In this document: positions 1 through 7,929 of the stretch, in pieces
Position numbering within the stretch: position 1 is the first letter of the stretch
Layout: every line of letters begins with the position of its first letter
Assembly (NCBI GenBank): GCA_036172665.1
Contig: CM069871.1
Coordinates: 62,742,713-62,806,712 of the forward strand
DNA from: Prosopocoilus inquinatus
Taxonomy: Eukaryota > Arthropoda > Insecta > Coleoptera > Lucanidae
DNA length: 64,000 nt
Direction of reading: 5' to 3'
Notes under the pieces: generated by a model
Told to the model about the DNA's origin: nothing
The model's input: the letters and a program-made list of their open reading frames with translations, nothing else
Database searches by the model: none
Position numbers and translations under genes: made by a program

Positions 1-231
1 TCGCACGAGCACTCGCACGAGCACTCTTACGAGCATTCGCACGAGAACTCGCACGAGCACTCACACGAACATTCGCACGAGCACTTGCACGAACATTCTC
101 ACGAGCACTTGCACGAACACCCGCGCGAGCACTCGCACGAGCACTCGCATGAGCACTCGCACGAGCAATCGCATGAACATTCGCACGAGCACTCGCACGA
201 GCACGAGCACTGGCACAAACATTCGCACGAG
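1..231 (+). repeat. Minisatellite block 1 (partial)
   Basis: Degenerate hexamer/dodecamer repeat with core gcacgagcactc. Frequent variants are acattc for gcactc, catgag for cacgag, single caatcg and cacttg, and a terminal gcacgagcactggcacaaac. The order of variants equals that in block 2. It shares the cccgcgcgag variant with blocks 2 and 7 only. The right seam joins cattcgcacgag to the satellite at ctgcataat. Confidence 0.93.
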
Positions 232-478
232 CTGCATAATACAGATGCAGTTTCGCTCTTCACACTCGATAGGAAAAGAAGTTTTCGCTTTGGAAAAATT
301 GCTGTTTGTGGGGGAATTAAACGTTTCCCTCTCAGGAGAATGACGTTCTCCACTGGTCATCCAGCGGAGAAAACAGCATCGTTCCATCTCTCTCCGTCTC
401 TGAGTAATCGCGATTTTTCTGAAAAAAATTGGCGGAGGCGCCGGGTATGAAATTAAACAAGCAATATCTCCGGAACGG
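1..478 (+). repeat. Compound unit 1 (left-truncated by the window edge)
   Basis: The window opens inside a minisatellite block (to 231), followed by the remainder of a satellite monomer starting at ctgcataatac. The monomer part carries the two changes found only after such blocks: tcgctcttcac instead of tcgaccttcac, together with cgatagg. It also has caggagaatg and ccagcgg, like units 2 and 7. Comparison with unit 2, 1,034 bp downstream, implies that about 33 bp of the block and its palindrome lie outside the window. Confidence 0.93.
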
Positions 479-967
479 TTGGAGTTAGGAAGATGCGGTT
501 TTCACTGCTGCGTAGCATTCGGCCAGCTGCATAATACAGATGCAGTTTCGACCTTCACACTCGATTGGAAAAGAAGTTTTCGCTTTGGAAAAATTGCTGT
601 TTGTGGGGGAATTAAACGTTTCCCTCTCAGGGGAATGACGTTCTCCACTGGTCATCCAACGGAGGAAACAGCATCGTTCCATCTCTCTCCGTCTCTGAGT
701 AATCGCGATTTTTCTGAAAAAAATTGGCGGAGGCGCCGGGTATGAATTTAAACAAGCATTATCTCCGGAACGGTTGGAGTTAGGAAGATGCGGTTTTCAC
801 TGCTGCGTAGCATTCGGCCAGCTGCATAATACAGATGCAGTTTCGACCTTCAGGGGAATGACGTTCTCCACTGGTCATCCAACGGAGAAAACAGCATCGT
901 TCTATCTCTCTCTGTCTATGAATAATCGCGATTTTACTGAAAGAAATTGGCGGAGGCGCCGGGTATG

Positions 968-997
968 AATTTAAACAAGATATTGCTTGTTTAAATT
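968..997. repeat. Perfect 12-bp inverted repeat at the left seam of block 2
   Basis: Arms AATTTAAACAAG (968-979) and CTTGTTTAAATT (986-997) are exact reverse complements separated by ATATTG. The left arm is the normal monomer tail. The part from 980 to 997 is the reverse complement of aatttaaacaagcaatat, a boundary sequence found between ordinary monomers (for example about 4950-4967). The seam is therefore a fold-back of the satellite's own monomer junction. Confidence 0.95.
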
Positions 998-1000
998 TTT

Positions 1001-1265
1001 GCACGAACACTCGCATGGGCACTCGCACGAACATTCGCACGAGCACTCGCACGAGCACTCTTACGAGCATTCGCACGAGAACTCGCACGAGCACTCACAC
1101 GAACATTCGCACGAGCACTTGCACGAACATTCTCACGAGCACTTGCACGAACACCCGCGCGAGCACTCGCACGAGCACTCGCATGAGCACTCGCACGAGC
1201 AATCGCATGAACATTCGCACGAGCACTCGCACGAGCACGAGCACTGGCACAAACATTCGCACGAG
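1001..1265 (+). repeat. Minisatellite block 2 (265 bp)
   Basis: Full-length block, starting gcacgaacactcgcatggg; the ggg near 1017-1019 is private to this copy. About 44 hexamers of the gcacgagcactc type. It contains cccgcgcgag, as do blocks 1 and 7. It has about two CpG per 12 bp. There are almost no stop codons in several frames on both strands, so long spurious reading frames cross it. Confidence 0.95.
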
Positions 1266-1512
1266 CTGCATAATACAGATGCAGTTTCGCTCTTCACACT
1301 CGATAGGAAAAGAAGTTTTCGCTTTGGAAAAATTGCTGTTTGTGGGGGAATTAAACGTTTCCCTCTCAGGAGAATGACGTTCTCCACTGGTCATCCAGCG
1401 GAGAAAACAGCATCGTTCCATCTCTCTCCGTCTCTGAGTAATCGCGATTTTTCTGAAAGAAATTGGCGGAGGCGCCGGGTATGAATTTAAACAAGCATTA
1501 TCTCCGGAACGG

Positions 1513-2102
1513 TTGGAGTTAGGAAGATGCGGTTTTCACTGCTGCGTAGCATTCGGCCAGCTGCATAATACAGATGCAGTTTCGACCTTCACACTCGATT
1601 GGAAAAGAAGTTTTCGCTTTGGAAAAATTGCTGTTTGTGGGGGAATTAAGCGTTTCCCTCTCAGGGGAATGACGTTCTCCACTGGTCATCCAACGGAGAA
1701 AACAGCATCGTTCCATCTCTCTCCGTCTCTGAGTAATAGCGATTTTTCTGAAAGAAATTGGCGGAGGCGCCGGGTATGAATTTAAACAAGCATTATCTCC
1801 GGAACGGTTGGAGTTAGGAAGACGCGGTTTTCACTGCTACGTAGCATTCGGCCAGCTGCATAATACAGATGCAGTTTCGACCTTCACACTCGATTGGAAA
1901 AGAAGTTTTCGCTTTGGAAAAATTGCTGTTTGTGGGGGAATTAAACGTTTCCCTCTCAGGGGAATGACGTTCTCCACTGGTCATCCAACGGAGGAAACAG
2001 CATCGTTCCATCTCTCTCCGTCTCTGAGTAATCGCGATTTTTCTGAAAAAAATTGGCGGAGGCGCCGGGTATGAAATTAAACAAGCAATATCTCCGGAAC
2101 GG
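1513..2102 (+). repeat. Two ordinary monomers between compound units 2 and 3
   Basis: Monomers start at 1513 and 1808. The first has attaagcg in place of attaaacg. The second has gacgcgg and tgctacgtag. The attaagcg monomer followed by a tgctacgtag monomer recurs as a neighbour pair at 5275/5570, 9111/9406, 10587/10882, 45332/45627, 49685/49980, 53446/53741, 57281/57576 and 59642/59937, which marks a conserved two-monomer neighbourhood. Confidence 0.9.
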
Positions 2103-2368
2103 TTGGAGTTAGGAAGATGCGGTTTTCACTGCTGCGTAGCATTCGGCCAGCTGCATAATACAGATGCAGTTTCGACCTTCACACTCGATTGGAAAAGAAG
2201 TTTTCGCTTTGGATAAATTGCTGTTTGTGGGGGAATTAAACGTTTCCCTCTCAGGAGAATGACGTTCTCCACTGGTCATCTAACGGAGAAAACAGCATCG
2301 TTCTATCTCTCTCTGTCTATGAATAATCGCGATTTTACTGAAAGAAATTGGCGGAGGCGCCGGGTATG

Positions 2369-2398
2369 AATTTAAACAAGATATTGCTTGTTTAAATT
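2369..2398. repeat. Perfect 12-bp inverted repeat at the left seam of block 3
   Basis: Arms AATTTAAACAAG (2369-2380) and CTTGTTTAAATT (2387-2398) with spacer ATATTG, identical to the other left seams. Confidence 0.95.
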
Positions 2399-2401
2399 TT
2401 T

Positions 2402-2666
2402 GCACGAACACTCGCATGAGCACTCGCACGAACATTCGCACGAGCACTCGCACGAGCACTTTTACGAGCATTCGCACGAGAACTCGCACGAGCACTCACA
2501 CGAACATTCGCACGAGCACTTGCACGAACATTCTCACGAGCACTTGCACGAACACCCGCACGAGCACTCGCACGAGCACTCGCATGAGCACTCGCACGAG
2601 CAATCGCATGAACATTCGCACGAGCACTCGCACGAGCACGAGCACTGGCACAAACATTCGCACGAG
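2402..2666 (+). repeat. Minisatellite block 3 (265 bp)
   Basis: Same length and variant order as the other blocks, with gagcacttttacgag (others have ctcttacgag) and cccgcacgag. It matches blocks 5 and 6 throughout as far as I compared them. Confidence 0.95.
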
Positions 2667-3208
2667 CTGCATAATATAGATGCATTTTCGCTCTTCACAC
2701 TCGATAGGAAAAGAAGTTTTCGCTTTGGAAAAATTGCTGTTTGTGGGGGAATTAAACGTTTCCCTCTCAGGGGAATGACGTTCTCCACTGGTCATCCAAC
2801 GGAGAAAACAGCATCGTTCCATCTCTCTCCGTCTCTGAGTAATAGCGATTTTTCTGAAAGAAATTGGCGGAGGCGCCGGGTATGAATTTTAACAAGCATT
2901 ATCTCCGGAACGGTTGGAGTTAGGAAGATGCGGTTTTCACTGCTGCGTAGCATTCGGCCAGCTGCATAATACAGATGCAGTTTCGACCTTCACACTCGAT
3001 TGGAAAAGAAGTTTTCGCTTTGGAAAAATTGCTGTTTGTGGGGGAATTAAACGTTTCCCTCTCAGGGGAATGACGTTCTCCACTGGTCATCCAACGGAGG
3101 AAACAGCATCGTTCCATCTCTCTCCGTCTCTGAGTAATCGCGATTTTTCTGAAAAAAATTGGCGGAGGCGCCGGGTATGAAATTAAACAAGCAATATCTC
3201 CGGAACGG

Positions 3209-4978
3209 TTGGAGTTAGGAAGATGCGGTTTTCACTGCTGCGTAGCATTCGGCCAGCTGCATAATACAGATGCAGTTTCGACCTTCACACTCGATAGGAA
3301 AAGAAGTTTTCGCTTTGGAAAAATTGCTGTTTGTGGGGGAATTAAACGTTTCCCTCTCAGGAGAATGACGTTCTCCACTGGTCATCCAGCGGAGAAAACA
3401 GCATCGTTCCATCTCTCTCCGTCTCTGAGTAATCGCGATTTTTCTGAAAAAAATTGGCGGAGGCGCCGGGTATGAAATTAAACAAGCAATATCTCCGGAA
3501 CGGTTGGAGTTAGGAAGATGCGGTTTTCACTGCTGCGTAGCATTCGGCCAGCTGCATAATACAGATGCAGTTTCGACCTTCACACTCGATTGGAAAAGAA
3601 GTTTTCGCTTTGGAAAAATTGCTGTTTGTGGGGGAATTAAACGTTTCCCTCTCAGGGGAATGACGTTCTCCACTGGTCATCCAACGGAGAAAACAGCATC
3701 GTTCCATCTCTCTCCGTCTCTGAGTAATCGCGATTTTTCTGAAAAAAATTGGCGGAGGCGCCGGGTATGAAATTAAACAAGCAATATCTCCGGAACGGTT
3801 GGAGTTAGGAAGATGCGGTTTTCACTGCTGCGTAGCATTCGGCCAGCTGCATAATACAGATGCAGTTTCGACCTTCACACTCGATTGGAAAAGAAGTTTT
3901 CGCTTTGGAAAAATTGCTGTTTGTGGGGGAATTAAACGTTTCCCTCTCAGGGGAATGACGTTCTCCACTGGTCATCCAACGGAGAAAACAGCATCGTTCC
4001 ATCTCTCTCCGTCTCTGAGTAATCGCGATTTTTCTGAAAAAAATTGGCGGAGGCGCCGGGTATGAAATTAAACAAGCAATATCTCCGGAACGGTTGGAGT
4101 TAGGAAGATGCGGTTTTCACTGCTGCGTAGCATTCGGCCAGCTGCATAATACAGATGCAGTTTCGACCTTCACACTCGATTGGAAAAGAAGTTTTCGCTT
4201 TGGAAAAATTGCTGTTTGTGGGGGAATTAAACGTTTCCCTCTCAGGGGAATGACGTTCTCCACTGGTCATCCAACGGAGGAAACAGCATCGCTCCATCTC
4301 TCTCCGTCTCTGAGTAATAGCGATTTTTCTGAAAAAAATTGGCGGAGGCGCCGGGTATGAATTTAAACAAGCATTATCTCCGGAACGGTTGGAGTTAGGA
4401 AGACGCGGTTTTCACTGCTGCGTAGCATTCGGCGAGCTGCATAATACAGATGCAGTTTCGACCTTCACACTCGATTGGAAAAGAAGTTTTCGCTTTGGAA
4501 AAATTGCTGTTTGTGGGGGAATTAAACGTTTCCCTCTCAGGGGAATGACGTTCTCCACTGGTCATCCAACGGAGGAAACAGCATCGTTCCATCTCTCTCC
4601 GTCTCTGAGTAATCGCGATTTTTCTGAAAAAAATTGGCGGAGGCGCCGGGTATGAAATTAAACAAGCAATTTCTCCGGAACGGTTGGAGTTAGGAAGATG
4701 CGGTTTTCACTGCTGCGTAGCATTCGGCCAGCTGCATAATACAGATGCAGTTTCGACCTTCACACTCGATTGGAAAAGAAGTTTTCGCTTTGGAAAAATT
4801 GCTGTTTGTGGGGGAATTAAACGTTTCCCTCTCAGGGGAATGACGTTCTCCACTGGTCATCCAACGGAGGAAACAGCACCGTTCTATCTCTCTCCGTCTC
4901 TGAGTAATCGCGATTTTTCTGAAAAAAATTGGCGGAGGCGCCGGGTATGAATTTAAACAAGCAATATCTCCGGAACGG
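3209..4978 (+). repeat. Six-monomer segment duplicated at 51381-53150
   Basis: The order of variants is the same in both places: caggagaatg with ccagcgg; two plain ggagaaaac monomers; a ggaggaaac monomer; a gacgcgg monomer with ggcgagctg; then a monomer with ttctatctc. The offset is 48,172 bp. Both segments lie just downstream of closely related compound units (3 and 6); next to unit 3 one extra monomer (2914) intervenes. Differences are a few single bases, for example gatagg at 3209 against gattgg at 51381. Confidence 0.8.
3504..3798 (+). repeat. Representative satellite monomer (295 bp)
   Basis: This copy is close to the common sequence and sets the phase used here (unit begins ttggagttagg, ends ctccggaacgg). 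From left to right: a 5' part ending cattcggccagctgc; a short inverted repeat CTGCAT / ATGCAG with a 7-nt spacer; an A/T-tract-rich middle; a G run (gtgggggaatt); a pyrimidine-rich stretch (ccatctctctccgtctctg); an A run (gaaaaaaattgg); a GC-rich palindromic core (ggcgcc); and an AT-rich boundary (tgaaattaaacaagcaatat). The common polymorphic sites are gatgcgg/gacgcgg/gatgtgg, caggRgaatg, ccaRcgg, ggaRaaac, taatMgcg, gaaaRaaat, and the linked boundary alternatives aattt...cattat and aaatt...caatat. Neighbours at 3799 and 47323 look the same. Confidence 0.95.
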
Positions 4979-5274
4979 TTGGAGTTAGGAAGATGCGGTT
5001 TTCACTGCTGCGTAGCATTCGGCCAGCTGCATAATACAGATGCAGTTTCGACCTTCACACTCGATTGGAAAAGAAGTTTTCGCTTTGGAAAAATTGCTGT
5101 TTGTGGAGGAATTAAACGTTTCCCTCTCAGGAGAATGACGTTTTTCCACTGGTCATCCAGCGGAGAAAACAGCATCGTTCCATCTCTCTCCGTCTCTGAG
5201 TTATCCCGATTTTTCTGAAGGAAATTGGCGGAGGCGCCGGGTATGAATTTAAACAAGCATTATCTCCGGAACGG
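4979..5274 (+). repeat. 296-bp variant monomer subfamily (11 copies in the window)
   Basis: A coherent variant with linked changes: gtggaggaatt, gacgtttttccac (one extra base) for gacgttctccac, ccagcgg, gagttatcccg for gagtaatcgcg, and gaaggaaat. Copies start at 4979, 8520, 9996, 27406, 30947, 34193, 39133, 42084, 44741, 49094 and 59051. Those at 9996 and 59051 have ctcattagaatg; those at 44741 and 49094 have ctaattagaatg. Eight of the eleven are followed directly by the gtgtcattcgacc subtype, so the two travel as a pair. Confidence 0.92.
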
Positions 5275-7044
5275 TTGGAGTTAGGAAGATGCGGTTTTCA
5301 CTGCTGCGTAGCATTCGGCCAGCTGCATAATACAGATGCAGTTTCGACCTTCACACTCGATTGGAAAAGAAGTTTTCGCTTTGGAAAAATTGCTGTTTGT
5401 GGGGGAATTAAGCGTTTCCCTCTCAGGGGAATGACGTTCTCCACTGGTCATCCAACGGAGAAAACAGCATCGTTCCATCTCTCTCCGTCTCTGAGTAATC
5501 GCGATTTTTCTGAAAGAAATTGGCGGAGGCGCCGGGTATGAATTTAAACAAGCATTATCTCCGGAACGGTTGGAGTTAGGAAGATGCGGTTTTCACTGCT
5601 ACGTAGCATTCGGCCAGCTGCATAATACAGATGCAGTTTCGACCTTCACACTCGATTGGAAAAGAAGTTTTCGCTTTGGAAAAATTGCTGTTTGTGGGGG
5701 AATTAAACGTTTCCCTCTCAGGGGAATGACGTTCTCCACTGGTCATCCAACGGAGGAAACAGCATCGTTCCATCTCTCTCCGTCTCTGAGTAATCGCGAT
5801 TTTTCTGAAAAAAATTGGCGGAGGCGCCGGGTATGAATTTAAACAAGCAATATCTCCGGAACGGTTGGAGTTAGGAAGATGCGGTTTTCACTGCTGCGTA
5901 GCATTCGGCCAGCTGCATAATACAGATGCAGTTTCGACCTTCACACTCGATTGGAAAGGAAGTTTTCGCTTTGGAAAAATTGCTGTTTGTGGGGGAATTA
6001 AACGTTTCCCTCTCAGGGGAATGACGTTCTCCACTGGTCATCCAACGGAGGAAACAGCATCGTTCCATCTCTCTCCGTCTCTGAGTAATCGCGATTTTTC
6101 TGAAAAAAATTGGCGGAGGCGCCGGGTATGAATTTAAACAAGCAATATCTCCGGAACGGTTGGAGTTAGGAAGATGCGGTTTTCACTGCTGCGTAGCATT
6201 CGGCCAGCTGCATAATACAGATGCAGTTTCGACCTTCACACTCGATTGGAAAAGAAGTTTTCGCTTTGGAAAAATTGCTGTTTGTGGGGGAATTAAACGT
6301 TTCCCTCTCAGGGGAATGACGTTCTCCACTGGTCATCCAACGGAGGAAACAGCATCGTTCCATCTCTCTCCGTCTCTGAGTAATCGCGATTTTTCTGAAA
6401 AAAATTGGCGGAGGCGCCGGGTATGAAATTAAACAAGCAATTTCTCCGGAACGGTTGGAGTTAGGAAGATGCGGTTTTCACTGCTGCGTAGCATTCGGCC
6501 AGCTGCATAATACAGATGCAGTTTCGACCTTCACACTCGATTGGAAAAGAAGTTTTCGCTTTGGAAAAATTGCTGTTTGTGGGGGAATTAAACGTTTCCC
6601 TCTCAGGGGAATGACGTTCTCCACTGGTCATCCAACGGAGGAAACAGCATCGTTCCATCTCTCTCCGTCTCTGAGTAATAGCGATTTTTCTGAAAGAAAT
6701 TGGCGGAGGCGCCGGGTATGAATTTAAACAAGCATTATCTCCGGAACGGTTGGAGTTAGGAAGATGCGGTTTTCACTGCTGCGTAGCATTCGGCCAGCTG
6801 CATAATACAGATGCAGTTTCGACCTTCACACTCGATTGGAAAAGAAGTTTTCGCTTTGGAAAAATTGCTGTTTGTGGGGGAATTAAACGTTTCCCTCTCA
6901 GGGGAATGACGTTCTCCACTGGTCATCCAACGGAGGAAACAGCATCGTTCCATCTCTCTCCGTCTCTGAGTAATCGCGATTTTTCTGAAAAAAATTGGCG
7001 GAGGCGCCGGGTATGAAATTAAACAAGCAATATCTCCGGAACGG

Positions 7045-7929
7045 TTGGAGTTAGGAAGATGCGGTTTTCACTGCTGCGTAGCATTCGGCCAGCTGCATAA
7101 TACAGATGCAGTTTCGACCTTCACACTCGATTGGAAAAGAAGTTTTCGCTTTGGAAAAATTGCTGTTTGTGGGGGAATTAAACGTTTCCCTCTCAGGGGA
7201 ATGACGTTCTCCACTGGTCATCCAACGGAGAAAACAGCATCGTTCTATCTCTCTCCGTCTCTGAGTAATCGCGATTTTTCTGAAAGAAATTGGCGGAGGC
7301 GCCGGGTATGAATTTAAACAAGCATTATCTCCGGAACGGTTGGAGTTAGGAAGACGCGGTTTTCACTGCTGCGTAGCATTCGGCCAGCTGCATAATACAG
7401 ATGCAGTTTCGACCTTCACACTCGATTGGAAAAGAAGTTTTCGCTTTGGAAAACTTGCTGTTTGTGGGGTAATTAAACGTTTCCCTCTCAGGGGAATGAC
7501 GTTCTCCACTGGTCATCCAACGGAGGAAACAGCATCGTTCCATCTCTCTCCGTCTCTGAGTAATCGCGATTTTTCTGAAAAAAATTGGCGGAGGCGCCGG
7601 GTATGAAATTAAACAAGCAATATCTCCGGAACGGTTGGAGTTAGGAAGATGCGGTTTTCACTGCTGCGTAGCATTCGGCCAGCTGCATAATACAGATGCA
7701 GTTTCGACCTTCACACTCGATTGGAAAAGAAGTTTTCGCTTTGGAAAACTTGCTGTTTGTGGGGTAATTAAACGTTTCCCTCTCAGGGGAATGACGTTCT
7801 CCACTGGTTATCCAACGGAGGAAACAGCATCGTTCCATCTCTCTCCGTCTCTGAGTAATAGCGATTTTTCTGAAAGAAATTGGCGGAGGCGCCGGGTATG
7901 AATTTAAACAAGCATTATCTCCGGAACGG
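7045..7929 (+). repeat. 885-bp three-monomer unit, tandemly repeated from 7930
   Basis: Three monomers in order: ggagaaaac with ttctatctc (7045), gacgcgg with aaacttgctg and ggggtaatt (7340), and aaacttgctg with ggggtaatt (7635). The pattern restarts at 7930 (ttctatctc) and 8225 (gacgcgg, aaacttgctg), 885 bp on. The third position of the second copy is a 296-bp variant at 8520, so the repeat breaks there. Confidence 0.8.
7340..7634 (+). repeat. aaacttgctg / ggggtaatt monomer subtype (8 copies)
   Basis: Two linked changes in the middle of the monomer, aaacttgctg for aaattgctg and ggggtaatt for gggggaatt, define this subtype. Copies start at 7340, 7635, 8225, 14720, 26226, 35079, 37953 and 50570. 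The copy at 50570 is the leading monomer of compound unit 6, whereas its duplicate at 46217 lacks the changes, which suggests conversion of that stretch. Confidence 0.88.

Larger units (their letters stand above)
774..1512 (+). repeat. Compound unit 2, with a 72-bp deletion in its leading monomer
   Basis: The leading monomer (774 to about 979) jumps from tttcgacctt at 850 to caggggaatg at 851, losing 72 bp compared with the equivalent monomer at 2103. The trinucleotide tca is present on both sides of the lost segment. Its tail has the block-specific changes ctctctgtctatgaataatcg and gattttactg. A palindrome, a 265-bp minisatellite block and a monomer remainder beginning ctgcataatac follow. 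The unit spacing is 739 bp instead of the usual 811. Confidence 0.93.
2103..2913 (+). repeat. Compound unit 3 (811 bp)
   Basis: The leading monomer at 2103 has ggataaattg and catctaacgg and the block-specific tail (gtctatgaataatcg, gattttactg). Palindrome, 265-bp minisatellite and monomer remainder follow. The remainder carries atatagatgcatttt and ends gaattttaacaag. These private variants are shared with units 5 and 6, which lie 44 and 48 kb away. Confidence 0.94.

Noticed and set aside
61..231. Transposon or retroelement as the source of the block
   Set aside because: There are no terminal repeats other than the short fold-back at one end, no target-site duplication and no coding sequence. 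Instead 63 bp of satellite are replaced, which does not fit a simple insertion.
479..500. Telomere-like TTAGG in ggagttaggaag
   Set aside because: Only one TTAGG per monomer; there is no tandem telomeric run.
541..560. Polymerase III B-box-like gtttcgacc, suggesting a tRNA-derived SINE origin
   Set aside because: It mismatches the B-box consensus at three fixed positions, and I find no A box at a suitable distance.
521..600. CENP-B box
   Set aside because: Each ttcg occurrence in the monomer was compared with the core pattern (TTCG, four bases, A, two bases, CGGG). None fits on either strand, so no link to centromere protein B can be claimed.
1015..1377. ATG-started Thr/Arg/Ser-rich frame across the minisatellite, and Val/Leu/Arg-rich frames on the minus strand
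   Set aside because: These are alternative frames of the same 12-bp repeat. All are equally open, which shows that openness here carries no coding information.
987..1484. 165-codon plus-strand frame with His-Glu-His-Ser repeats, resembling a His-rich metal-binding protein (also at 2388, 36838, 46502, 50855 and 61107)
   Set aside because: It starts at TTG, has no in-frame ATG before the repeat, and simply translates a 12-bp minisatellite that lacks stops in several frames on both strands. It continues into satellite sequence. The low-complexity protein is a by-product of the repeat.
3504..3770. 88-codon plus-strand frame in most monomers
   Set aside because: It begins with TTG and has no ATG at that point. 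295 is not a multiple of three, so the frame cannot continue between monomers. Stops occur in many copies (8520, 13540, 20325, 29472, 31538 and the ggataaattg group), and the common polymorphisms change the amino acid.
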